64,000 bases of DNA. Origin: a virus. Below are positions 15,294 through 22,884 of the stretch, one piece after another. The notes beneath the pieces were generated by a model. That model saw nothing but the letters and a program-made list of their open reading frames with translations, did no database searches and was not told the DNA's origin. The translations under genes were made by a program, and so were the position numbers. The stretch spans positions 95,777-159,776 of IMG/VR virus record IMGVR_UViG_3300019135_000009. One strand, given 5' to 3'. Position 1 is the first letter of the stretch, and each line of letters starts with the position of its first letter.

Positions 15294-15540
15294 ATTTATA
15301 TTATTCAGCTTAAACACATCTAAACCTATAGGGGGTATGAGTGATGTAGTATGTCACTTTAACACCTATGAAGAAGCAATGAAAGAATTGCCTAGGCTTA
15401 AACTTGCCAGATTTCTGATGCACGATTACTTTGAATTATTTGATTGTAAAAGAAGAGAAGTCATTATGGATGCTCAAGGAAGCTTGCCAATACAATTAGT
15501 TATTGATGCTGTAAAAACTGCTGAGGAGTTGAGTGAATGA
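15280..15540 (+). CDS. hypothetical protein, 86 aa
   Basis: ATG preceded by AAGGAGGAG inside the previous gene. A mixed alpha/beta small protein (RFILFSLN..., EEAMKELPRLKLARFLMHDYFELFD). Overlaps the next gene by four bases. Function unknown. Confidence 0.6.
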   Translation: MSYGRFILFSLNTSKPIGGMSDVVCHFNTYEEAMKELPRLKLARFLMHDYFELFDCKRREVIMDAQGSLPIQLVIDAVKTAEELSE

Positions 15541-15896
15541 CTAAAGCTAAAGCAAACATAGGTGATTTGATTCGACTGACCATTTACGCAGGCAAAAATT
15601 ATCAGGAAGGAAGTGTTCTTCGAGTTCATGAGACAATCGATATGTCTCCGATTAGAAAGAAGATTGAAAACGGAGAGTACGATGAGGAGCATGTAGAAAT
15701 CAATTACCCAGAAGGAACTAAAGCAGATGAAGTAACGGCTTTCCCAACTTGGGTTCCTCTGGGTGTGGATATCCATAAAGAGTGCTTCGAAGTGATGTTT
15801 TTTCTTGAGAACGATGACTACGAAGTTTTAAATGAAGAAGAGAAAGAGAAATATCTAAAAGGTGAAAACCAACGAAAGGGGGCAGGCGAAGGATGA
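15537..15896 (+). CDS. hypothetical acidic protein, 119 aa
   Basis: ATGA overlap with the previous stop. The start looks like a small beta-barrel (NIGDLIRLTIYAGKNYQEGSVLRVHE), followed by acidic loops and a charged C-terminus. Part of a chain of three overlapping genes at 15280-16189. Function unknown. Confidence 0.6.
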   Translation: MTKAKANIGDLIRLTIYAGKNYQEGSVLRVHETIDMSPIRKKIENGEYDEEHVEINYPEGTKADEVTAFPTWVPLGVDIHKECFEVMFFLENDDYEVLNEEEKEKYLKGENQRKGAGEG

Positions 15897-16189
15897 TTAC
15901 AAAAACAGAAACACGAACTATATTCGACCGCAGTAAGATTGGAAAGGGAGACATAATTGAATTTAGTGAATACGAGTTCCGATTACTAAAACTGCCTCCC
16001 GGATACTACGATTTGCCGAAGAAAACAGTTGGAGTAGTTAAACGAGTTTCAGACCAACACATTGAAGTGTATGCAAGAAGCTTAATGAAAGATAATCCAG
16101 AAAACGGTTACGTAACAGAAATGTCCGTGGGAATTGGTCGTGTGGACTCTATAAAAATTTTGTACCGTCATCCGGCAAACGAGAACTAA
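15893..16189 (+). CDS. hypothetical protein, 98 aa
   Basis: ATG overlaps the previous stop by four bases after GGGGGCAGGCGAAGG. Beta-rich with an SH3-like outline (IGKGDIIEFSEYEFRLLKLPPG, GVVKRVSDQHIEVYAR). It resembles its neighbour at 15537 in layout, which may reflect duplication. Function unknown. Confidence 0.6.
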   Translation: MITKTETRTIFDRSKIGKGDIIEFSEYEFRLLKLPPGYYDLPKKTVGVVKRVSDQHIEVYARSLMKDNPENGYVTEMSVGIGRVDSIKILYRHPANEN

Positions 16190-16206
16190 CGAAAGGAATT
16201 GGGCGA

Positions 16207-16689
16207 ATGAAGTTAACTGATAAATTTGTTTTCTTCTGGGGAGCGGAAGATGTTTTTTCAAACTTTCATTACTTTCCGTTTGAACATCAAGGTGTTTCAT
16301 TTAAATGGTCAGAACAAGCTGTAATGTACAGAAAGGCAAAGCTTTTTGGAGCACATAAAATTGCATCGAAAATCTTAGAAGCTAATTCACCAAAAGAATG
16401 TAAATCTTTGGGGAGAAGCAGACAAATCCCATTTAATGAAGAAGTCTGGCTGAAAAACAGAGAAAGAATTTATAAAGAAGTCTTAAAGGATAAGTTCTCA
16501 CATCCACATGCAAAGATCGCAATCCTATCTACAGGGAATAGGATGTTAGTTGAGGCCAGCCCTTATGATAAGATTTGGGGTATTGGATTGTCGGAAAGTC
16601 ATCCTGATGCCGAAAACCCTGAAAAGTGGAAAGGTCTGAATTTATTAGGTAAAGTTCTTATGGAAGTCAGGAGTGAGTTGAGGCAGTAA
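16207..16689 (+). CDS. NADAR (YbiA/DUF1768) family protein
   Basis: 160 residues that match the family from end to end: FFWGAEDVFSNFHYFPFEHQG (8-28), FKWSEQAVMYRKAKLFG (31-47), and KIWGIGL...WKGLNLLGKVLMEVR (120-155). NADAR proteins handle ADP-ribosylated compounds. Some remove ADP-ribose from guanine in DNA and act as antitoxins to guanine-specific DarT enzymes; YbiA acts on riboflavin intermediates. In a phage, reversing DNA ADP-ribosylation by host defence is an attractive role, but the substrate is unknown. Confidence 0.75.
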   Translation: MKLTDKFVFFWGAEDVFSNFHYFPFEHQGVSFKWSEQAVMYRKAKLFGAHKIASKILEANSPKECKSLGRSRQIPFNEEVWLKNRERIYKEVLKDKFSHPHAKIAILSTGNRMLVEASPYDKIWGIGLSESHPDAENPEKWKGLNLLGKVLMEVRSELRQ

Positions 16690-16763
16690 CTTCTTATACT
16701 GCTGAATATATTGAAAATAGTCTTGAAATATTATTCCCAAAATACGAGATTGAGCAAATTGGA

Positions 16764-16985
16764 ATGCATCTAGTGGAGGTCACTCTTGCAAATATTGAAA
16801 AAATATTACTCTCATATAAAACTTTCTTTGGAATTAAATATGCAAAGAAATATGCTGAATTAAAAGAAAATAGAATTATACATTTAAATAAAAGCCTGAC
16901 TATAAGAGGTGGATGGGGAGATATTTACGAAATCAAGTTGGGAATAGATGAAGAATCAAAAACCGTTTATTGGAAATTCATTTGA
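16764..16985 (+). CDS. hypothetical protein whose natural start appears to be missing
   Basis: From ATG 16764 the frame gives 73 residues. The same frame is open back to TGA 16674-16676 and reads like coding sequence (EAVTSYTAEYIENSLEILFPKYE), with AGGAG at 16669, but contains no ATG, GTG or TTG. The true start may be a rare codon (GTT 16677 or ATT 16710) or a mutated one. The 3' end runs into the RNase H leader. Confidence 0.5.
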   Translation: MHLVEVTLANIEKILLSYKTFFGIKYAKKYAELKENRIIHLNKSLTIRGGWGDIYEIKLGIDEESKTVYWKFI

Positions 16986-16996
16986 AAGGGGAGCGT

Positions 16997-17446
16997 ATGA
17001 GCGAAATTATTATCTATGCTGATGGAGGTTGTAGGAATAATGGTAAAGAGAATAATATTGGTGGTTGGGGAGCGGTGCTTCAATATAACGGCCATGTAAA
17101 AGAGCTTTACGCAGGAGAAAGAAATACCACCAATAATATTCAAGAATTAAAAGGAGCTATCAATGCGCTAGAGACACTTAAAACAACAAATATTCCTGTT
17201 CGTTTACACATGGATTCTGCTTATGTGGTAAATGGAATAAATCAATGGGTTAAAGGATGGAAGAAAAAAGGTTGGAAGAAAGGCGATGGAAAAAATCCTG
17301 AAAACCTTGAACTTTGGAAACACCTTGATAATCTTGTTTCAAAACAGGAAGATATTCAAGTGTTAAAAGTAAAAGGACATGCAGGTGTTGATCTAAACGA
17401 AAGAGCAGATGAGTTGGCAAACTTAGCTATGGACGAGGTGAAGTAA
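16997..17446 (+). CDS. rnhA: ribonuclease HI
   Basis: 149 residues from ATG 16997 (AGGGGAG upstream). All four catalytic acids are in recognisable motifs: IYADGGCRNNG (first Asp), TTNNIQELKGAI (Glu), VRLHMDSAYVV (second Asp) and VKGHAGVDLNERADELAN (last Asp). A basic loop WVKGWKKKGWKKGDG corresponds to the handle region of cellular RNase HI. It removes RNA from RNA-DNA hybrids such as primers. Overlaps the next gene by one base. Confidence 0.9.
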   Translation: MSEIIIYADGGCRNNGKENNIGGWGAVLQYNGHVKELYAGERNTTNNIQELKGAINALETLKTTNIPVRLHMDSAYVVNGINQWVKGWKKKGWKKGDGKNPENLELWKHLDNLVSKQEDIQVLKVKGHAGVDLNERADELANLAMDEVK

Positions 17447-18117
17447 TGGGGAAAGAAACTGTTTATCGAGGTATGAAGCCTTTTTTGCAACTTGCAAATA
17501 TTAAAAAAGACCTTGAAAAAGCAAAGAAAGATTTTACAAACCTTCTTCCTCCAGAATATCAGGAGGAGTTTAAAAACAAATCATATTTGGCTGGTGGAGC
17601 TATTTACAGTTTATATAATAATCAAATACCAAAGGATTATGATTTCTTTTTAACAGATGAGTCGCTCGTAAAAGAATTACGGAGATTCTTTGATAATGGA
17701 ACACTTAAATATAAAAATGGTGTCAAAATCGGAAAGTATAAGGGTGAGACTCTTGTATATACTGACAATGCAATATCAATTGGAATGTACCAGATAATTA
17801 CTAAATGGGTGGGCAAACCAGAGGATGTAATTGGAGAATTTGACTTTAAACATAATATGTATTACTACATAAATGGAGAGATTGAGACGTTAGTTGGCTG
17901 GGAGTATTTAAATGACAATAAGCTTAAATACAATGAAAAGAGAGCTAGAGATATTTGTGGAACAATTATTAGAATAAAGAAATTTGTTGAGCGCGGATTT
18001 ACCATTACTAATCATGAAGTGGCGAAGATGCTTTTAAAATTACATGAAGTTGGCTTTAATGAAAGAGAGTTAGAAATTTTACATATAAACGATGAAAGAA
18101 ACGATTTTGGCAGTTGA
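17446..18117 (+). CDS. Pol-beta-type nucleotidyltransferase
   Basis: 223 residues. YLAGGAIYSLYNNQIPKDYDFFLTD (residues 47-71) is the GG...DxD-like signature of the polymerase-beta nucleotidyltransferase fold as in CCA-adding enzymes. The rest is helical without the usual tRNA-binding domains. It is translationally linked to RNase HI. Substrate unknown; nucleotide addition to RNA ends is one possibility. Confidence 0.6.
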   Translation: MGKETVYRGMKPFLQLANIKKDLEKAKKDFTNLLPPEYQEEFKNKSYLAGGAIYSLYNNQIPKDYDFFLTDESLVKELRRFFDNGTLKYKNGVKIGKYKGETLVYTDNAISIGMYQIITKWVGKPEDVIGEFDFKHNMYYYINGEIETLVGWEYLNDNKLKYNEKRARDICGTIIRIKKFVERGFTITNHEVAKMLLKLHEVGFNERELEILHINDERNDFGS

Positions 18118-18142
18118 CAAAACTAATTAATAATGAGAAAAT
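18114..18142 (+). promoter_or_regulatory. repressor-element promoter
   Basis: TTGACA (18114-18119) overlaps the stop of the nucleotidyltransferase; 17-base spacer with perfect element (18122-18135); -10 GAAAAT (18137-18142) is weaker than elsewhere. Confidence 0.7.
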
Positions 18143-18195
18143 AATAATACATAATTAATTGTTAGTTCGATCTTGCTTAATAAGGAGAGATTTTG

Positions 18196-18417
18196 ATGCG
18201 TTATATATATGAATCAAAGTGCAACAAAAAGGCAAAAGAAAGAGCTAATTTTTACTTTACAGAGGTTTATAACAATTTGTACGAAGTAACAAAGCATAAA
18301 TTCGGAATTACTGGTCACAGATTAAACTCAAAAACTGTTATGCAAACCTTGCAAAATGAAGACAAAGTAACTATTGAAAGACTAGATGGATCAATTTACG
18401 CAAATCATCTTTTTTAA
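18196..18417 (+). CDS. hypothetical protein, 73 aa
   Basis: ATG 18196 (or TTG 18193) after AAGGAGAG. Basic N-terminus and a GITGHRLNSKTVMQTL segment; no known domain. It opens the long run of small genes under the 18114 promoter. Confidence 0.6.
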   Translation: MRYIYESKCNKKAKERANFYFTEVYNNLYEVTKHKFGITGHRLNSKTVMQTLQNEDKVTIERLDGSIYANHLF

Positions 18418-18428
18418 AACACCACAAA

Positions 18429-18442
18429 ACTAATTAATAATG
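18429..18442 (+). promoter_or_regulatory. repressor element
   Basis: Perfect ACTAATTAATAATG with ACCACA upstream and TTAGAA downstream, so the flanking boxes are weak. It lies 11 bases after the previous stop and 20 before the next start. Confidence 0.55.
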
Positions 18443-18462
18443 TTAGAAGGGATATATACATA

Positions 18463-18699
18463 ATGGAGATTAAAATTTTAAAGTATGAAAAAAGTCATTC
18501 AGGATACTTTTTAAAACACAAAGCACTGATAGAAGCCTCTGGCGTGGTTGATGAAAATGATTTGGTTTTCAATACTAGCATTGAAGTTGGTTATCATCCT
18601 AAAGAGTATGGGCTATATGGCTTTAAAGTGAAAAAATTCTCTATCAAGGATCAGACTAGGTTTATCATTGCTTGGGAAACAGATCGGAGGAAGATTTGA
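18463..18699 (+). CDS. hypothetical protein, 78 aa
   Basis: ATG about 12 bases after AGAAGGG. Beta-rich (EIKILKYEKS..., FKVKKFSIKDQTRFIIAWE). Ends by overlapping the next ATG by one base. Function unknown. Confidence 0.6.
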   Translation: MEIKILKYEKSHSGYFLKHKALIEASGVVDENDLVFNTSIEVGYHPKEYGLYGFKVKKFSIKDQTRFIIAWETDRRKI

Positions 18700-18782
18700 T
18701 GAGGGAAGTACAATGCTTCAAAATTAAGCGCGGTACAAAATATGACGAAGTAGAAGAACTCAAAAAGCTAAGAGAGGAATGA
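18699..18782 (+). CDS. small peptide gene, 27 aa
   Basis: ATG 18699 overlaps the previous stop and follows CGGAGGAAG. The product MREVQCFKIKRGTKYDEVEE... is charged and helical. Short, but well placed in the chain of genes. Confidence 0.5.
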   Translation: MREVQCFKIKRGTKYDEVEELKKLREE

Positions 18783-18786
18783 GTAT

Positions 18787-18957
18787 ATGGAGTTAAAGAT
18801 TAACGTAAATAAAATTCGCTTTTTAGATTCAAAGCTTACATCTGAAATGCTTGATAATAACGATGCAGTTATAGGAACGATTGATGGAAGAACAGTCTTG
18901 CTGACCGTAGTAGACCTAAAAGACATTATAAAACAAGTAGAAAAGAAGGAGGATTAA
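18787..18957 (+). CDS. small hypothetical protein, 56 aa
   Basis: ATG 18787 with GAGAGGAATGAG upstream. A compact alpha/beta protein (ELKINVNKIRFLDSK, AVIGTIDGRTVLLTVVDLKDIIKQV). No domain recognised. Confidence 0.6.
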   Translation: MELKINVNKIRFLDSKLTSEMLDNNDAVIGTIDGRTVLLTVVDLKDIIKQVEKKED

Positions 18958-18959
18958 TT

Positions 18960-19121
18960 ATGATTTGGATTGTTTTAGCATGTGGTATTTACAATATTTT
19001 CCTTAGTCTAATTTTAAAGACGAGAGATTTTGGTAGTTCGGTAGTGTTTAAAGTTATTCCATTCTTTTTGGGATTAGGATGTTTAATTTATTTTCTAAAA
19101 GTAACAGGATTTGCTTTGTAA
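18960..19121 (+). CDS. small two-helix membrane protein, 53 aa
   Basis: ATG 18960 after AAGGAGGA. Two hydrophobic segments (IWIVLACGIYNIFLSLIL, VIPFFLGLGCLIYFL) with a short basic loop between them. Immediately precedes another membrane protein gene. Function unknown. Confidence 0.6.
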   Translation: MIWIVLACGIYNIFLSLILKTRDFGSSVVFKVIPFFLGLGCLIYFLKVTGFAL

Positions 19122-19133
19122 AGGGAGTGAATT

Positions 19134-19481
19134 ATGAGCGTTTATATGATGTTTTTAATTTTATTATTTGCACATTTATTGGCTGATTACCCATTGCAAG
19201 GAGACTTTCTTGCGAATATGAAAGGTAAAAATCTAATTATCTTAGCAACACATGCTGGAATTTGGACAGGTGTCATCTGTATCGCATTGTGGTTTATGAA
19301 TATTCTTGTCACACCAATAGATATTGTATGGCTATTTGTAGTTCATGCTATCGCAGATCATATGAAAGCAAAACCCGTAGGGTTTTATAAAAAGTTAAAT
19401 CCGTTAGGTGCAGGATTGGTGATCGATCAGGGTATACATATTTTACAGATTATCATTTTATTGACATATAAAACAATTTGA
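19134..19481 (+). CDS. DUF3307-like membrane protein
   Basis: 115 residues, four hydrophobic helices. LLFAHLLADYPLQGDFLANMKGK (8-30) with later HA...H residues (ATHAG, VVHAIADHMK) is the DUF3307 signature. These small polytopic proteins occur in phages and bacteria; biochemical role unknown, and the conserved His/Asp residues suggest metal binding or enzymatic action in the membrane. Confidence 0.65.
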   Translation: MSVYMMFLILLFAHLLADYPLQGDFLANMKGKNLIILATHAGIWTGVICIALWFMNILVTPIDIVWLFVVHAIADHMKAKPVGFYKKLNPLGAGLVIDQGIHILQIIILLTYKTI

Positions 19482-19494
19482 GGAGGAGCAAGGA

Positions 19495-19794
19495 TTGGCT
19501 AAATATCGTAAAAAACCTATTGTTGTTGAAGCGGAGTTATTCGAAATGGGAATGGAAGATGGATATGCATGCTACCCATTGTTCTCGGATAAATTATTAG
19601 GGTTCTTCCCAAAAGATGGGTACATTCCTAAAACAAATAGGAGACCAGCAATTAAAACACTTGAAGGATGGTATGAAGTTGAAGTTGGAAAGCACTATAT
19701 TGTTACAGGTGTTAAAGGTGAGCGATATCCGGTTGAAAAAGAGATTTTTGAAGAAACATATGAATTAATTGAAGAGAGCGGCATTCATAAGTAA
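19495..19794 (+). CDS. PGDYG-type small phage protein
   Basis: 99 residues, TTG start after GGAGGAGCAAGGA. It fits a widespread phage family: YRKKPIVVEAELF at the start, a middle loop, then GKHYIVTGVKGERYPVEKEIFEETYE. Its function is not known. A decayed second copy lies at 20830-21231. Confidence 0.65.
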   Translation: MAKYRKKPIVVEAELFEMGMEDGYACYPLFSDKLLGFFPKDGYIPKTNRRPAIKTLEGWYEVEVGKHYIVTGVKGERYPVEKEIFEETYELIEESGIHK

Positions 19795-19889
19795 ACATAA
19801 AAAGCAAAAGAGTCGAAATTATAAGGCTCAATAAAGGGGTTATTTTATTCAGAGCGGAGGACAAGCTGATGGATCTGGAGAGGAGATCA

Positions 19890-20084
19890 ATGAATAAAAG
19901 GAATCAATATGATTATTATAAGGGTCAAACATTAACTGTTAAAGAAGATTGCCTAAATAACTTCTGGAAAGGCGGAACGGTTACTGTTAAAGATGTAGAT
20001 GCACATAGAGGCATATTAATAGATGGTGTCGTTTACTTAGAAAAACAAGTGGTAGACAAGTATTTTTCAAGAGAAGAGGAATGA
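19890..20084 (+). CDS. hypothetical protein, 64 aa
   Basis: Two starts are possible: ATG 19890 (GAGAGGAG six bases upstream, chosen) and ATG 19869 (CGGAGG upstream) adding seven residues. Beta-rich barrel-like sequence (YKGQTLTVKEDCLNNFWKGGTVTVKDVDAHRG quoted in part). Ends one base before the next start. Confidence 0.55.
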   Translation: MNKRNQYDYYKGQTLTVKEDCLNNFWKGGTVTVKDVDAHRGILIDGVVYLEKQVVDKYFSREEE

Positions 20085-20085
20085 C

Positions 20086-20436
20086 ATGTATAGGAAGATT
20101 TTCGATACAGTTAACGTTATTGATGGGCAATCAAAAGTAACTGATTGGTTACATAATTTAATGCTTGAAGATGAAAATTCACTATACAAAATCGATATTA
20201 AAGTTTCTAAAAGGAGGGTTTCTGAACAAGGAGAGGTGTATAGAGAGGAAGGAGAATATATAGAGAACGCAGATATTCACACTTTACCAATTGGGACAAA
20301 ATTCTTTGTGCAAAACGGTTGTTGGAAGGGTGAAATTGTTTCGGTGAATGGAAAGAAACATTTATATATACCACAAATTGGAGAGATGAAGGAAATTAAA
20401 GTGGGAGCAACAGGGTTGAATATAGAGATTGAATAA
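20086..20436 (+). CDS. hypothetical protein, 116 aa
   Basis: ATG after AGAGAAGAGGAATGAC. The middle is beta-rich (GTKFFVQNGCWKGEIVSVNG) with an SH3-like outline. No recognised family. Confidence 0.6.
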   Translation: MYRKIFDTVNVIDGQSKVTDWLHNLMLEDENSLYKIDIKVSKRRVSEQGEVYREEGEYIENADIHTLPIGTKFFVQNGCWKGEIVSVNGKKHLYIPQIGEMKEIKVGATGLNIEIE

Positions 20437-20492
20437 AAGATAGTTTTTATCAAGTGATATAAATAACCATATAAGGAAAGGGAGTTAATTTA

Positions 20493-20669
20493 ATGGGATT
20501 CTTGGAAGTATTGACAATTGTATTTATTGTTTTGAAATGTATGGGTGTAATCGGATGGAGTTGGTTTCTAGTCTTGCTACCAGAAATTATTGCTGTAGCG
20601 ATCTATGTTCTGTGGTTTGTTTTTGGATTTAAGCTATTCAGTAGTGTAGTGAAAAGCATGAGAAAGTAA
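20493..20669 (+). CDS. small membrane protein, 58 aa
   Basis: ATG 20493 with AAGGAAAGGGAG upstream. Almost entirely hydrophobic with two predicted membrane helices (LTIVFIVLKCMGVIGWSW, IIAVAIYVLWFVFGF). Function unknown. Confidence 0.6.
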   Translation: MGFLEVLTIVFIVLKCMGVIGWSWFLVLLPEIIAVAIYVLWFVFGFKLFSSVVKSMRK

Positions 20670-20671
20670 TA

Positions 20672-20818
20672 ATGACATTCACTGAATGGTATCAATACAC
20701 ATACAAAGAAGAGTGGCACGAAGATTACGCATATCTTTATAAGTTTGCAGATGAAGTAACAAGAAAGTATGAAGAATGGTGTGCGAAACAGAATATTAAA
20801 CCTGAATGGGACGGATAG
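20672..20818 (+). CDS. small hypothetical protein, 48 aa
   Basis: ATG two bases after the previous stop, so translation is probably coupled. Rich in aromatic and acidic residues (FTEWYQYTYKEEWHEDYAYLYKF). No domain recognised. Confidence 0.5.
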   Translation: MTFTEWYQYTYKEEWHEDYAYLYKFADEVTRKYEEWCAKQNIKPEWDG

Positions 20819-20829
20819 GAGGGAGTAGT

Positions 20830-21231
20830 ATGGTGAAAGATTACAAAATGCTTGAAGTAGAGGCCAAGCTATTTGAGATGGGAATGGAAGATGGTTACGC
20901 ATGTTATCCAGTGTTTTTCAGACAAACTTATCGGCTACTTCTATAAAGATGGAGTAATGCCTAAATCAGTTCACAAACCAGCAGTCAAAACGCGAAACGG
21001 TTGGCGAGAGGTTTAGGTAGGTAAACACTATATCATTACTGGATATGACGGAGATCGTTTCGTTGTTGATAAGAACGCACTTATAAGTACACCTAAAAAT
21101 TTTCAGAAACAGTTTATGAAAATGGAATGGATTTTGGGAGCTTAGATAGATGGAGCACCTTTTTTAAGACAGAAGATGAGTGTCAACAATTCTGCGATTA
21201 CTTGAATACTTTGAGTGAAGAAGATGAATAA
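20830..21231 (+). pseudogene. decayed paralog of the PGDYG-type gene at 19495
   Basis: From ATG 20830 (good AGGAGGGAG site) the frame begins EVEAKLFEMGMEDGYACYP, matching the intact gene (VVEAELFEMGMEDGYACYP). A frameshift near 20911 moves the match to another frame (SDKLIGYFYKDGV...KPAVKTRNGWREV). That frame meets an in-frame TAG at 21014-21016, then continues GKHYIITGYDGDRF. A second frameshift near 21110 is needed for ETVYENGMDFGSL, which runs to TAA 21229-21231. Two frameshifts and a stop mean the copy is dead. Confidence 0.8.
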
Positions 21232-21244
21232 AGGAGGAAAAGCA

Positions 21245-21577
21245 ATGGATGGAACATTTTTAGGGAAAATCGTACAAGCTGAATTTGGAACTGTTAAAGA
21301 AAGAGATTATTTTCTTGGTCTCCAACTAGCATTTGAGTTTAATGGAGGTTTCAATGTTAGCGATGATGGATACCATACTGTAAATGTTAGTGAAAATTGC
21401 TTTTGGGAAAGCGAAATCCAAAAATATGAAAGGTATGAAAGAGCATTGAAAGACTTAAAGAGAGTTCTTGATGATGCAAAAGTGAATTATGTTTCTGAAT
21501 TAATTGGAAAGCCAATTGAAGTTGAAATAGAAGGCGATAGGCTTAAATCTTTTAGAATACTAACAGAAGTTTTATAG
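21245..21577 (+). CDS. hypothetical protein, 110 aa
   Basis: ATG 21245 after AAAGGAGGAAAAG; an in-frame start at 21215 lies inside the dead gene and is unlikely. Mixed alpha/beta with an acidic surface (FLGKIVQAEFGTVKERDYFLG; IGKPIEVEIEGDRLKSFRIL). It may be an enzyme-like small domain; not recognised. Confidence 0.6.
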   Translation: MDGTFLGKIVQAEFGTVKERDYFLGLQLAFEFNGGFNVSDDGYHTVNVSENCFWESEIQKYERYERALKDLKRVLDDAKVNYVSELIGKPIEVEIEGDRLKSFRILTEVL

Positions 21578-21586
21578 GTGATAGAT

Positions 21587-21739
21587 ATGTTGAAATACTT
21601 AAAACGTTTGATTTGCAAATACAAAGATCATGATTGGATTACATATACAGTTAGTACAGGATACTGGAGTTACGATATTGAACAAGCTGGATATTGTCGG
21701 CGGTGTGGATTTGATACACATGGAGAATATGAGGGTTGA
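21587..21739 (+). CDS. small zinc-finger-like protein, 50 aa
   Basis: ATG 21587 with TAGGTGATAG upstream. One CRRCGF pair near the C-terminus and a CKYKDHDW segment near the N-terminus could bind zinc. Basic. Similar in size to other zinc ribbons in this cluster. Confidence 0.55.
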   Translation: MLKYLKRLICKYKDHDWITYTVSTGYWSYDIEQAGYCRRCGFDTHGEYEG

Positions 21740-21768
21740 AAACCATTGATATGTGAGGAGGAAACCTC

Positions 21769-21951
21769 TTGACAAATGACATGATTATTATTTACATAAC
21801 AATACTACTCGCATCCCCATTTCTAGGAACTTTTATTGGTCAATTATTTTCTAAAAAACACAGAGGAGCGGCAATGATGTGGGGAGCAATAATTTCTACT
21901 TCCGCGGCCTCAGCTTTTACTCCGATACTATTAACAATGGCAATACAATAA
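21769..21951 (+). CDS. small membrane protein, 60 aa
   Basis: TTG start after GAGGAGGAAA. Two hydrophobic helices (IIIYITILLASPFLGTFIG; WGAIISTSAASAFTPILLTM) joined by a basic loop KKHRGA. Function unknown. Confidence 0.55.
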   Translation: MTNDMIIIYITILLASPFLGTFIGQLFSKKHRGAAMMWGAIISTSAASAFTPILLTMAIQ

Positions 21952-21962
21952 GGAGATAGTTA

Positions 21963-22109
21963 ATGAAAACAAATATAACAACAAATTCTGTCCATCTCTT
22001 ATATTTATTGGGAAGCAACATACTTTATCTTTTAATTGAAATAGCTAATATGATACATAAACTTACAAAAGAAAAGGTTAATCTAGGTGAGGGTCGTAAT
22101 GAAACATAA
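21963..22109 (+). CDS. small hydrophobic peptide, 48 aa
   Basis: ATG 21963 after AAGGAGATAG. One long hydrophobic helix (HLLYLLGSNILYLLIEIA) then a charged tail. Overlaps the next gene by 11 bases. Function unknown. Confidence 0.5.
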   Translation: MKTNITTNSVHLLYLLGSNILYLLIEIANMIHKLTKEKVNLGEGRNET

Positions 22110-22290
22110 AGATATTAGCTTTGCTTTAGCAGTTTTAGAAAAAGAAGAAGAGGAAAGAATTGATGCGTTATTCAATAAGGAATGGGAAAAACCATATGAA
22201 GATGGAGCTATAACAGATATAAGAATGATTAAATCAGCGATAAAGAAAATTAAAGATGTATTTAAAGATGAAGTAGTGGAAGGAGAGTAA
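22099..22290 (+). CDS. hypothetical acidic protein, 63 aa
   Basis: ATG 22099 after GGTGAGGG; an upstream in-frame GTG at 22087 is possible. Very acidic and helical, ends EVVEGE. No domain recognised. Confidence 0.55.
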   Translation: MKHKDISFALAVLEKEEEERIDALFNKEWEKPYEDGAITDIRMIKSAIKKIKDVFKDEVVEGE

Positions 22291-22292
22291 TA

Positions 22293-22481
22293 TTGAAAAT
22301 AATTTGCGTAGACAATTTTAATAAAGAAACTGTAGACGATGTGTTGGTTTGTGAAAACATTAATAAATACCACGGGGAGAAAATTGTTGAATTTTTAAAT
22401 GAGAAATTTTCAGGTTTGGACAGCCTTAAATGCTACCGATTAGTTGATGATGATTACGAATTATATAAATTTGAAGTTTAA
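22293..22481 (+). CDS. hypothetical protein, 62 aa
   Basis: TTG start two bases after the previous stop with GGAGAG upstream. Alpha/beta pattern (KIICVDNFNKETVDDVLVCENI; YRLVDDDYELYKFEV). Function unknown. Confidence 0.55.
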   Translation: MKIICVDNFNKETVDDVLVCENINKYHGEKIVEFLNEKFSGLDSLKCYRLVDDDYELYKFEV

Positions 22482-22499
22482 CTAAAGGAATGAATGAAT

Positions 22500-22652
22500 T
22501 TGAAAGCCATTAAATCTCCTTTCAAAATGCTTTTTATTCTTATGACTATTAGACAAAAAAGTGTTTATATAAATTTTAAACAATTATCCTACCCTGAAAA
22601 GCATTTTTATAAATGGCAATGGAATCTTTTAGACAGAATTTATAATGACTGA
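22500..22652 (+). CDS. small hypothetical protein, 50 aa
   Basis: TTG 22500 about ten bases after AAGGA. Basic with aromatic residues (SPFKMLFILMTIRQKS; YKWQWNLLDRIYND). Fills what would otherwise be a 200-base gap. Moderate support only. Confidence 0.45.
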   Translation: MKAIKSPFKMLFILMTIRQKSVYINFKQLSYPEKHFYKWQWNLLDRIYND

Positions 22653-22680
22653 AAGATTAATTGAATGAGGGTGAAATCAA

Positions 22681-22881
22681 ATGTTTTATGAAGGAATGAC
22701 TTGGTTCGATTTGGTTAGAAAATATTTCCCTGATGCAGACGATAAAGAGTGCGAGTTTATTCTTTGGGAAACAACCGAATTTCCATTAGTACCACCTGAA
22801 AAAGTTGAGGAAAGATTGAAGGAAAATCAACTTATGTGGTTGGCAGAAAAGAGAAGTAACAAAAGAATTAGTGGAGAGTGA
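22681..22881 (+). CDS. hypothetical protein, 66 aa
   Basis: ATG with GAGGGTG upstream. Helical (GMTWFDLVRKYFPDADDKECEFILWETTEFP in part). The DADDKECEFILWE segment recalls small phage proteins with a single helical fold. Function unknown. Confidence 0.6.
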   Translation: MFYEGMTWFDLVRKYFPDADDKECEFILWETTEFPLVPPEKVEERLKENQLMWLAEKRSNKRISGE

Positions 22882-22884
22882 AAT

